42,469 nt of DNA, from contig CAUDNR010004412.1 in assembly GCA_958430865.1 (NCBI GenBank), positions 76,538 to 119,006 of the forward strand. The letters run 5' to 3'. The notes below the pieces were generated by a model. The model ran no database searches. It was not told the DNA's origin and saw only the letters and a list, made by a program, of their open reading frames with translations. Below, one piece after another: positions 1 to 8,892 of this stretch. The stretch is from Entrophospora sp. SA101. Its lineage: Eukaryota; Glomeromycota; Glomeromycetes; Entrophosporales; Entrophosporaceae. Position numbers and translations under genes: made by a program. Position 1 is the stretch's first letter; each line of letters begins with the position of its first letter.

Positions 1-1284
1 TGAAAGAATTGAAGAGGCATTGTTTCTAAATCTATTCCAAGAAATAACTGAATTGGATGAATTTGATGAAAGTTTTGATGAAAACAAATTAGAATATTTC
101 GAAGATAGGAATGAAAACTTAAAATTTTTTTTGGTTTCACTATTAAATTTTCGTTACCTTGAACCAAGGATTCACACTAAGGATACTGGCTGCAACTTTT
201 GATGATGGTTGCTACCACCTTTACGACCATTTTGTTTCCTTTTTTGGATTGCAACATGGAACACTAATTCACACTAATCAAATTTCTTTAGACAAGTTTC
301 ATAATGTTTATCTTCAGTATAATGAAGAAAGATTTAAAAATTTTTTTCAGATGTCCAAATCTAATTTTAATATATTAGTAGATATTTTAAAGATTAATCC
401 AATATTTCATACAAATGCCTTTATTAAACAAATAGATGTTAATTTTCAAGTATCTGTGTTTCTTAGAAGACTAGCCATTAAAGGAGATATTTTTACCACA
501 TCTAGTTTGTTTGGAATCTCAGAAGGAACTGTTATTCTATATACAAATCGTATAATAAAGGCTATTTTAGAGACAAAAAATAATTATGTCAAATGGCCAG
601 TTGAACAATATAGACATGAGATATTAGGTGGGTTTCAACAAATTGGTGGGTTTCCAAATGTAATAGGAGCAATTGATGGAACACACATCAATTTAACAAA
701 TGCTCCTTCTAAAGACCCAGAAGTTTTTTTTAATCGTAAAAAAAGATACTCAATACAATGCCAGGCTATAGTTGACTATAGAGGAATATTCACCAATTAT
801 TTAATTGGCTGGCCAGGCAGTGTTCATGATGCTAGGGTGTATTCCAATTCTGAGTTCTATATAAATAGGAGAGACTTTATTAAAGATGATGATATTGTTT
901 TAGGAGATTCTGCATACCCAATTTCCCCTTTTATGATTTACACCTTTTAAAGTTTCTCAAACCTCTACACAAATTCAATTTAATCAACTTCACTCTAAAC
1001 ATAGAATAGTTGTAGAGCATGCATTTGGCAGACTTAAATCTAGATTTGTTGCACTAAGAGAATTAAATGTTAAAAGTATCAAAATGGCTGTTAGATTGAC
1101 AGAATGTGCTATAATCTTGCATAATTTTTTAGAGTTAAATGGGGAAATTTGGGATGAAGGAGCAGATGTGAATGATTATAATGACAATGATGCAAACTTG
1201 GTCATGGAATGTGAAAGTGAATTGGGGTTGAAAAGAGCAGGAGAAGAAAAAAGAAATCAATTAATTAATTTTCTAAGAATTTAA
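1..1284 (+). pseudogene. PIF/Harbinger nuclease (DDE_Tnp_4), broken
   Basis: This is the transposase nuclease of a PIF/Harbinger DNA transposon, which would cut and join the element ends. The frame is open from base 2, so the true start lies left of the window. Bases 2-180 encode the N-terminal part, ending LEPRIHT. A 97-bp insertion (181-277) follows, and the frame resumes with NQISLDKF. The catalytic fold is clear: VIGAIDGTHI supplies the first Asp, GWPGSVHDARVY the second, and VVEHAFGRLKSRF the third acidic residue region. One extra base near 937-939 shifts the frame, so the 159-950 frame stops at 950 and the C-terminal part reads on in another frame to 1284. The partner MYB/SANT-like protein is on the opposite strand at 2615-4052, which is the usual two-gene Harbinger set. 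Family assignment is firm. The gene is not functional as given. Confidence 0.88.
181..277 (+). mobile_element. 97-bp MITE-like insertion inside the Harbinger nuclease
   Basis: The 11-bp word ATTCACACTAA occurs at 170-180 and again at 267-277. The sequence between looks like an insertion with a target-site duplication. If 181-277 is skipped, LEPRIHT runs directly into NQISLDKFHNVY in one frame. The insert itself matches, in inverted orientation, a longer copy at about 4997-5130. It carries the words GGTTGCTACC and TGGATTGCAACATGG. It has no GT-AG ends, so it is not a spliceosomal intron. Its terminal inverted repeats are weak, so the superfamily is not assigned. Confidence 0.75.
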
Positions 1285-1291
1285 TGAATTA

Positions 1292-1322
<31 letters not shown>

Positions 1323-1325
<3 letters not shown>

Positions 1326-2603
1326 TGTGTAACAAAAAAAACTGGATATTTTTATTTTGCCATTGCTCCTCAATGAGTCAGTCAATTTTTATAAAAAATG
1401 GGTCATTTGTAAGATAAAAACAACCAAATTTATTGATAATAATTAATAAGAAATCCGTTCTCCATTTCTCTCAATAATGAGCTCACAACGTCGTCTCATT
1501 GATTCTATTAAATTAATTAACATGCTTTCCGGAGTTCTATTCCACTCCTCCATCATAAATCTCTCTAGTTCACCAAGATTTTTTGGCATACGCCTCTCTA
1601 CATTATTCTTAACAATTCCCCAAAGGTTTTCAATTGGATTTAAATCGGGACTATTTGATGGCCAGTCCATAACCGCCGGAATGTTTTCTTTCAGAAACTC
1701 CGTAGCAAGACGACTCGTGTGTTTTGGATCATTGTCTTGCTGGAGTCTCCATCTACCTCCAAGCATCCTATTTACTTCCGGCATATGTTTCTAGAGGATT
1801 TCTACATAAAATTTGGCATCCATTATCCTCCTGAAGCAAAATAAACTTGTTTTTCCGACTACGCAAAATCCGCCCCATGCAAAAACTTTTGTGTGATCTT
1901 TGGGCATGGGACGAATTGGCCGCTCACCTTTGTACCAACGTTCGATGGTGTTTCGGTAAAGTTGAAACGCGGTTTCATCAGAAAATAATGTCTTCCTCCA
2001 ATTGTCATTAAGGTGCTGACGTGCCCACTCAACACGCCTTTGCTTATGGGCTTCGGTTAACATAGGTGTTTGTTTAGGCAATGCTTTCGAGTACCCATAA
2101 GTGGTCAGGTGCCTCGAAATTGTCATATGTGACACGTCAACACCTGTATTCGACACTTTTCGAGCTAAGGTCCATGTGGAAATTGAGTCATTTCTCCGTA
2201 TTGATTGTCCAATCATCTTGGAGGTATTCCCAGTTATTTTCCTGGGCCGACCATTTCCTCATATGTGCTCCACCGTCCCTTTTTCTTCTATTTTTTTTAA
2301 TGTTATCATAAATAGTAGACAATGGGATGTTTGTTCGGCAATGAATTTCTTGGCCATTGTGAATGCCTTCATTCCACAATTGTAATATGCATTGACGTTG
2401 TGTTTCTTGTTTAGAAGCGGGCATTGTGTTTGTACATAAAGCAAAAAGTACACTAAGGTTCAGGGTTATAAACAACGCTCAAATTTACTCCTGATTATCA
2501 TGTTTATTTTCCATTTTATATCTCTCAAATTGGACAGAAAACAAACACGTGAGACGCGTTTAAATTGCATAAAAAAATATCTGGTTTTTTTTGTTACACA
2601 CTG
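1323..2603 (-). mobile_element. Complete Tc1/mariner element with TIRs
   Basis: The ends are CAGTGTGTAACAAAAAAAAC at 1323 and its inverted match finishing at 2603. The similarity extends to about 31 bp with a few mismatches. Both ends are flanked by TA (1321-1322 and 2604-2605), the Tc1/mariner target-site duplication, here within a run of TA repeats. The length of 1,281 bp is normal for Tc1. The element carries one transposase gene on the minus strand and lies between the two genes of the Harbinger element, so it inserted later than that element. Confidence 0.9.
1443..2475 (-). pseudogene. Tc1/mariner transposase (DD34E), broken
   Basis: This is the cut-and-paste transposase of the surrounding Tc1 element. 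The N-terminal helix-turn-helix part lies at 2188-2475 (likely start MPASKQETQ) and the catalytic part at 1443-2216. The triad is visible: Asp in TLFSDETAF, Asp in QQDNDPKHTS, and Glu in SPDLNPIENLW, with 34 residues between the last two. There are two lesions. A frameshift separates the helix-turn-helix part from the catalytic part in the 2188-2216 overlap. An in-frame TAG at 1791-1793 lies between YVEIL and KHMPEVNRM, where a CAG to TAG change would explain it. The enzyme is inactive as given. Family assignment is firm. Confidence 0.88.
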
Positions 2604-2614
2604 TATATATAAAT

Positions 2615-4052
2615 CTAATAAAAATTTAAAGTAATAATTTTTTTGATTCTAATTCTAATTTTTTTTTTTAAATTTTCAGGATTTAATCTTTCCACCTCCA
2701 ATTTTTCTCTTTGAATTTCTAATTCTAATTTTCTTAATTCCATCTCTTTATCAATTTTGTACTTTTCCAATTGTATTTTGGAATCAATTTCCTTCTCTTG
2801 CAATTCAATTTTTTTAACAAGGAAGTTATCTTTAGATTGATTCATCGAAACCATTAAATCTGAAAGAGCTTCATAATTATTATTTTTTCTTTTTTTATTT
2901 TTCAATTCATCTTTTTTTTTTGGAAGGGATTATTTCCTCAACTTCTTCATTATCTGTATATGTATCATTAGTGGACAATGCCAAATATGTAGGACTTACA
3001 TTCTCTCTTGTACCAAATATTTTGTCTAATTTGTCAAACCATTTCCATTTAGTTGGTGCTGATCCAGTCTTATTAGTTGATTTTTTTTCTTTTAAATATG
3101 AATTACGTAATTTATTCAACTTATTTTTTATTTGCTCATTATTTTTACCAGCCAATAAATTTTTATCAATCAAAGCTTGATAAAATTTGTTTTTATTACC
3201 AGAGGACCAATTCTTATAATTTTCATCCAGATAGGCAATTAAAATTTCTACTTCTCTGTCACTCCATTGACTATCTTTATTTTCTTTATTTTTTAAACAA
3301 ATATTTTTATGTTCAAAAACATGCTGTTGCTGGTGTTGATTTGGAAATTGATTTAATTGAAGAAAGGGTGCAGGATAAATATTTTGTTGTTCATCAGTAC
3401 TAGGAATAACAATTGGAGCTGAATAACTACTTTGTTGTTGATGATGATATTTGTTAGTATTAGGGAAAACAACCTTTGGAATTTGGTAAATATTTTGTTC
3501 TTCTTGCTGATGATAATGTTCATCAGCATTTGTGAAAATCACTTCTGGAGCTGAATAAATATTTTTTTGATGGTAATATTGATGTTTATCAGTATTAGAT
3601 GAAGGATAAATATTTTGATGACATTGTTGATGTTGATATTGATATTGATGTAAATTATTAGTAGAAGCTGTTTTTCGAACCAGATAAACAGTTTGTTGTT
3701 GTTGTTCATTGTTATTAGTGGTAGAAGTTGCCTTTTGAAATGGATAAATGCTTTGTTGTTGTTGCACGTCATTATTCTCAGTAGAAGAAGTTTCCTTTTG
3801 AACTGGATTAATGCTTTGTTGTTGTTGTTGTTGTTGTTGTTGTTCGTCATTATTAACAGATGCTACTTTTTGAACTGGATAAATGTTTTGTTGTTGCACA
3901 TCATTATTATTAGTAGAAGTTACCTGAACCGGATAAATGCTTTGTTGTTGTTGCATGTCATTAGTAGAAGCTACTCTTTGAACTGGACGAGGCTGTTGTA
4001 CATTATTATTAGTAGAAGCTATTTTATGATATTCTCGTTTTCTTGTTTTCAT
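2615..4052 (-). pseudogene. Harbinger MYB/SANT-like DNA-binding protein, one frameshift
   Basis: This is the second protein of PIF/Harbinger elements, which binds the element ends and helps the nuclease. The ATG at 4052 (MKTRKREYHK) is preferred over further upstream GTG or AAA-rich sequence. The N-terminal half is low complexity: about a dozen spaced repeats of the type YPVQK-xx-STNN-QQQQ, with Gln runs up to nine residues. The C-terminal half has a trihelix/MYB-SANT-like domain (SQWSDREVEILIAYLDENY to KWKWFDKLDKIFG). The frame stops at 2907 just after an A10 run (T10 at 2912-2921 on +). One base fewer there joins it to the downstream frame (DELKNKKRKNNNYEALSDL), a Lys/Glu-rich coiled coil ending at 2615. 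The break could be real decay, a sequencing error in the homopolymer, or slippage. Confidence 0.78.
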
Positions 4053-4118
4053 TTTTTTATTTTTTTTTTTTTTATTTTTTTTTTTTAAAATCGTTTCCAA
4101 ATTTGGAAGTGGAAACAA

Positions 4119-4242
4119 GGAGAAACAACAAATTTGTTGTTTCACTGTTCCGTTTCCTGTTCCTTCTGATCAGCCAATAAAATTTAATTTTGACCGTGTA
4201 ACAAGGAACAGGAAACAGGAACGGAACAACTTTGAACACCCC
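4119..4242. repeat. Palindromic right end of the Harbinger element (putative)
   Basis: Two inverted repeats occur just right of the MYB/SANT gene. The first is GAAACAACAAATTTGTTGTTTC, a near-perfect palindrome at about 4121-4142. The second has arms GTTCCGTTTCCTGTTCC (from about 4148) and an inverted counterpart ending near 4228. The sequence then ends AACTTTGAACACCCC at 4242, followed by TAT. Ends reading GGGGTGTTC are common for this type of element, so 4242 is a plausible right terminus. The left terminus is outside the window, so the pairing cannot be checked here. Confidence 0.4.
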
Positions 4243-4375
4243 TATTATAACAAATAATATTTATTTAAAATTATTTGTTTTTAATGAGATTATAAAGTTT
4301 ATTATAAAATGTTAATAAAAAAATATAGCGCATAATTTGCATAATCTACCAAGTGTTGCATGCATAATTTGATGT

Positions 4376-4839
4376 TTGTTGCCGCATAAATCTGGGGTCT
4401 CTAAATCTGATGTTGATGACAATGATGATTTAGTTCAAGTTGTCCATGAGTCAACTAGATCTATGTATAATCTGGCACAACCTGTTTATGATAATAATGA
4501 AAAGAAAGTTAATTTCTATCAATGGAATAACTTTCTCTCAAAATATTTAAAAAGCTTCCTAATATATCAAAAATGCATCATTTTACTTTTGAGAAAGAAC
4601 ATCTAGGTTGGGTGAAATATAAAAAACAACATGATGAACCTGATAATTATAGCTGTCTTTTAAAAAATCATGACTTTAGATTTGATTCTATAATTTTAGA
4701 GGATGAATTGGAAACAAAGGAGCCAATAGGATTAACCCCAACTAGACAGTGGTATTTGTATGATGAAATACGAGACTTTGTGCAAAATCCTATTAAAAAA
4801 GATATCGTTTGTCCAGAACCCACTGTAGCTAGACCATGA
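4376..4839 (+). pseudogene. Unidentified transposon-like coding relic, frameshifted
   Basis: Two overlapping frames appear to be parts of one former gene. The first (4376-4606) reads ...KKVNFYQWNNFLSKYLKS and then degrades. The second (4573-4839) reads MHHFTFEKEHLGWVKYKKQHDEPDNY and continues to PEPTVARP, then stop. The amino-acid composition is balanced and not of the noise type, and the frames change in the 4560-4606 overlap, which suggests a decayed exon. I do not recognise the family. It lies between the Harbinger right end and another small insertion, so a mobile-element origin is likely but inferred. Confidence 0.4.
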
Positions 4840-4996
4840 TTTTTTTAGAAATTTTATCTTTATTGTTATTTATTAATTTGTCATATATTTTATATATTTA
4901 TTTATTTTATATATTTTATTGTTTTAAAAATCAACTATTTTTTTTAATTTTCTGGGACAAGATCATCACCAATTTTCTATTTTAGAATTTTCTGGG

Positions 4997-5130
4997 TAGT
5001 GTTCCATGTCACAATCCAAAAAAGGAAACAAAATGGTTGTAAAGGTGGTTGCAACCAGTGGTTGCAATTGTTTTTATATGACGCAAAGATGGTAGCAACC
5101 ATCATCAAAAGTTGCAGCCGGTATCCTTAT
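4997..5130 (-). mobile_element. Second, longer copy of the small MITE-like insertion
   Basis: Read on the minus strand, this stretch matches the insertion at 181-277: GGATACCGGCTGCAAC at one side and GGATTGTGACATGGAACAC at the other. It keeps about 40 bp that the left copy lacks, located between two similar words (GGTTGCTACCATC and GGTTGCAACCACC). It is flanked by a 47-bp direct repeat, TTCTGGGACAAGATCATCA and so on, at about 4950-4996 and 5131-5177. That repeat is too long and too diverged to be a simple target-site duplication. Confidence 0.6.
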
Positions 5131-5279
5131 TTCTGGGACAAGATCATCATCAATTTTCTATTTTAGGATTTTCTGGGACACAATTTACTTTTATGGAAAT
5201 TTCATAATAAAAAACTTAATACCCCTTTTTCTCAAAAAACATATTTTATAAAAATTCAGCCTTTTTTGCTGTCCATGCC

Positions 5280-5650
5280 CCAAATATGGACAATGACTAG
5301 ATACATAGACTGTTTTCATATTAGGAAGTAATACCCTTAAAGAAAATTTTATATGTAGTGAAAATTTTCAAAGAAAATTAGTATATTTTGTGTTACATCT
5401 ATTTTGGAACCGGTTCCATGGAACCAGAACCAAACCGAACCACCCCATCCCTAATTTTTTCCTTTTTCTACAATACATTCATTGTTTGATTTTTTTACAA
5501 GAGTGCATTTATCATCAATCCTTTTCTTTTTTACAATATATTTATTGATCTTTTTTTGCAAGAATAAATTTGTTGTATGGTGTGCGAAGTCTATAACCAC
5601 CATTTACTGTGCCACACTGCCAAATTTCACCAAAATAGTGTTCCTAACCA
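5280..5650. other. Intergenic DNA with a transposon-end-like sequence
   Basis: No coding sequence is recognisable. At about 5405-5452 the sequence GGAACCGGTTCCATGGAACC followed by AACCGAACCACCCCATCCC resembles the terminus of an inverted-repeat transposon, but no partner end was found in the window. Confidence 0.3.
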
Positions 5651-5742
5651 AAAATCAAATTCTTTGCGAATATTTGAAAATCAAATTCTTTGCGAATATT
5701 TGAAAATCAAATTCTTTGCGAATATTTGAAAATCAAATTATT
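5651..5742. repeat. 26-bp minisatellite, about 3.5 copies
   Basis: The unit TCAAATTCTTTGCGAATATT plus TGAAAA repeats with a period of 26 bp (starts at 5655, 5681, 5707). Copies are almost identical, and the last decays into AATTATTCAAGG. Confidence 0.9.
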
Positions 5743-5775
5743 CAAGGATATTCAAATATATATAATTTATTTCAT

Positions 5776-6010
5776 AATCATTATGGATACTTGTAATTAT
5801 TATGGATACTTGTAATTATTATGGATACTTGTAATTATTATGGATACTTGTAATTATTTTGGATACTTGTAATTATTTTGGATACTTGTAATAATTTTGG
5901 ATACTCATAATTATTATGGATACTTGTAATTATTTTGGATACTTGTAATAATTTTGGATACTCATAATTATTATGGATACTTGTAATTATTTTTGGATAC
6001 TTACAAATGA
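5776..6010. repeat. 19-bp minisatellite, about 12 copies
   Basis: The unit ATTATGGATACTTGTAATT repeats with a period of 19 bp. Variants alternate between TATGG, TTTGG and ATACTCATAA versions. A higher-order pattern is visible at about 5880-5990, where a block of several units recurs. It starts within 40 bp of the 26-bp minisatellite and is unrelated to it in sequence. Confidence 0.9.
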
Positions 6011-6809
6011 TTATCAATTGATAACAAATAGTACTAACTTTATTTATATTATCTAATAAAAATTTTTTAAAGATAATAAAAAAATAACTTATATTGCTAC
6101 AACAATTTAAATATTTTCAGAAACATTTTCATTTACTCTTATAGAAAATGTTTTCATTTACTCTCTCATAGAAAACATTTTCTTTCTCATAGAAATGTTT
6201 CATTTATAAAATAATTCTTTCTCATTCTTGAGTTTCTCAACTTTCAAATATGAATGGTTCAATTGATTTAACATTAGAAGATGAGCCAACTCAAGTTTAT
6301 GAAGAATATTAAGGATATTCAACAACCGATTCTGAAATTTATTTGATCTTTTTTACAAGAATACATTTGTTGTATTCTTATTTGATCTTTTTTGTTTTCC
6401 TTTATAAGATGTCTGAAACTGCTCATTCGCCATATTTTATTTTATATCTTCTATCCAACAAATATTAAATTGTTTCTTTATAATACTCTTTAAAGGTTTC
6501 AAATGGTAATGATAATTAATTAAATAAAATAATTGACTATTATTAACTAACAGTTATTACTTTCTTTGAAGTGAATGGTTAGTTTATTTTAAAAACATCA
6601 GATTGTTTTTCAGAATATAAATAAAGCTTAAAAATTCATATACAAAATTAAAAAAAATTCATATGCAAAATTAAATTTTTTAAAAAATTATACATGAAAT
6701 TAAAGCAGATTCTTTTTCTAATAATAATACCTACCGTATCTAACCATTTAATTTTTGCATTCACACTTCTCTCATTAAAATATTTGTTCTTTTATTGCTT
6801 TTATATAAA
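6011..6809. other. AT-rich spacer before the pogo relic
   Basis: No gene is recognised. Short repeated phrases (AGAAAATGTTTTCATTTACTC, twice near 6120-6170; GATCTTTTTTACAAGAATACATTTGTTGTA near 6345, a variant of one near 5550) indicate old repeat debris. The left terminus of the pogo element could lie here, but no TIR pair was identified. Confidence 0.4.
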
Positions 6810-8367
6810 ATGCCTCCAAAAAGTAGAGTAACTTTATCTGATTCTCAAAAAGCATGAATTTTGTTTATTTGCTAACAATAGCAAATTAACTAGAAGGAAA
6901 TATGCTAATTGGATTGAACAAAAATAGGGAGTTAGAGTAGATGAAACAACCATAACAAGAATTCTGAAAAAAAGAAGAAATACTTAATACTGAAGTTACT
7001 AATCCAGATGCCAAAAGACATAAAAATGTAACAGTCCCTGAACTTGAACTAGCCCTCAAAGAATTTATTTTAATCTACCAAAACAGATCCATCTTAAGTG
7101 AAGCTATTTTAATCGAAAAAGTCAAGCAAATAGCAAGTGGATTGGGAGTTCCAGAAGGAACGTTGTCATTTTCTCCTGGATGGCTCTATAAATTCAAAAG
7201 ATGTAATGGAATTAAAGAAAGAAAGCTTCATGGAGAGGAATCATCAGCTGATCTAAATGCAATAACTGAAACCTTACAATTGTTAAAAGATAAATGTGCA
7301 AGCTATCCACCTGAAAGAATATACAACATGGATGAAACAGGTCTTTTTTATAGATTAGAACCAGATCAAACATTAGCTACACAAAGACTTTCTGGACATA
7401 AAAAAATAAAGAAAGAATTTCAATTTCTTTGTGTGCTAACTCTGATGGATCACACAAATTAAATCCATTAATAATTGGAAAGTATAAAAAACCATGATGC
7501 TTTAATAATGTTAACATAAATAACTTACAAATGACATATCATAGTAATTCTAAGGCTTGGATGTTAACAACCATTTTCCAAGACTGGCTTCAGGAATTTG
7601 ACAAAGAGGTTGCTAAGAAACATAGAAATCCACATGCCTTGCTACTTCTTGATAATTGTCCAAGTCATAAGATTGATGGTTTAGTTCTTCAAATGTTGGG
7701 ATTCATTTCCTCCCTCCAAATACCACATCAAAAATCCAGCCAATGGATGCTGGAATTATTATGTCTTTCAAAAGACATTATTGACATTTACATATCAACT
7801 GGATTCTAAGTCAAGTTGAAAAAGGAAAAAATATAAAAGACTTAAAAATGGGTGTATTTGCAGGCAATACATTATATTATTAAAGGGTGGAGTGAAGTCA
7901 CACCTGAAACCATCCATAACTGCTGGAATCACACCAAAATTCTTCCTGACAGAACCAATATTAATTTAACTAACCTCTCTGATAACAATTCAACAATAAA
8001 TCAGGCTGTTGTTACTCTTAACCTAAATGATCCAATGCCTGTTGAGGAATTCTTGAATAATCCAGAAGAAGAAATTGTATATGAAATTCCTGAGGATGAT
8101 AAAATTGTTGAAATAATTGTGGAAATGTATAAGCAGCAGACAGAAGTAGGAAGCAATAATGATGAAGGAGATGAAGAAGATGATGGTGTTGAACAAGTAT
8201 TAATAAGTACTAGTGAAGCTTCAAAAAGTTTGGAAATTGTCCATGCATTTTTATTACAAGAAAATGCTAATGAACAAGTAAAATTAGTTAATTCTCTTGA
8301 AAAATTTATTAATTTAAAAAAAATAAATACAATGAAACAAACTACAATAGATAGATTCATGTCTTGA
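6810..8367 (+). pseudogene. pogo/Tigger transposase (CENP-B HTH plus DDE_1), broken
   Basis: This is a relic of a pogo-superfamily transposase, which cuts TA-flanked elements. The N-terminal CENP-B-like helix-turn-helix starts at MPPKSRVTLSDSQKA (6810) and continues in another frame as SKLTRRKYANWIEQK. Next comes the Tc5/CENP-B type domain at about 7010-7250, then the DDE core: IYNMDETGLFYRLEPD (7321 on, first Asp), ALLLLDNCPSH (second Asp) and, after a frame change, TTSKIQPMDAG (third Asp). The C-terminal part from 7852 is open to the TGA at 8365 and very acidic. Lesions include a stop and a frame change near 6853, a TAG at about 6926, a frame change near 7440, a TGA at about 7495 (KKP-stop-CF), and a frame change near 7690. 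The family is clear, and the gene is dead. Confidence 0.88.
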
Positions 8368-8479
8368 AAATTATCTTTCTTTCTTCTAACAATAAATGGG
8401 GCATACTGTAACAAAACCAGACAAAGTGAACATTGGTATTACCAGAATTACAGGGATCCATATTGTTTGTTTCAGGGTT

Positions 8480-8755
8480 GGCAAATGACCAGGTCCATTG
8501 TGACCAATGGATTTTGGACTAGGTCCATTGGATCTATTGCTGGTCCATCAATTTCTGGTCTATCAATGGTCCATTTATTTCATTGGCTATCCAGGGGTGT
8601 GATGCAATAGACCATCAATGGATCAATGGACTTCCTGATCCATTGATGGTCTATTGAAAATTTCCTAATATGGATATATTATTACACAAATAGATCACAA
8701 AATGACCAATCCATTGGTCCATTGGTGGTCCATTGGTCCATTGATTTATTTTTTT
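8480..8755. repeat. Subterminal TCCATTG/CAATGGA array of the hAT element
   Basis: About twenty copies of GGTCCATTG, CCATTGGTCC, CAATGGA and close variants occur in both orientations, with local palindromes such as GGTCCATTGGTGGTCCATTGG near 8715. Dense subterminal motifs next to a hAT terminus are the usual binding sites of hAT transposases. That role is inferred here from position. Confidence 0.75.
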
Positions 8756-8866
8756 TTATTTTTTATTAAATCAAATATTTTTATTTTTTATTAAATCAAA
8801 TATTTTTATTTTTTATTGAATCAAATATTTTTATTTTTTATTAAATCAAATATTTTTATTTTAATC
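8745..8866. repeat. 25-bp AT-rich tandem repeat, about 4 copies
   Basis: The unit TTAAATCAAATATTTTTATT plus TTTTA repeats with a period of 25 bp (starts at 8766 and 8791, then two more; one copy has TTGAATC). It lies between the hAT subterminal array and the transposase stop codon. Confidence 0.85.
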
Positions 8867-8892
8867 TTTATTTACAAAAAATTTACAAAAAA

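Noticed and set aside
181..277. Intron in the Harbinger nuclease
   Set aside because: It has no GT-AG or GC-AG ends at the positions that keep the frame, while a clean 11-bp direct repeat marks both sides.
1477..1794. Plus-strand open frame of 105 codons
   Set aside because: It is the antisense shadow of the Tc1 transposase, whose minus-strand frame has the catalytic motifs.
3693..4088. Leucine/isoleucine-rich plus-strand frame of 131 codons
   Set aside because: It arises from reading the CAA/AAT codon repeats of the MYB/SANT gene backwards. No domain is present.
5651..6010. CRISPR-like array
   Set aside because: The repeats are contiguous tandem units with no unique spacers, and the window is eukaryotic.
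8001..8414. Minus-strand frame of 137 codons with a Ser-rich tract
   Set aside because: It is antisense to the acidic C-terminal part of the pogo transposase.
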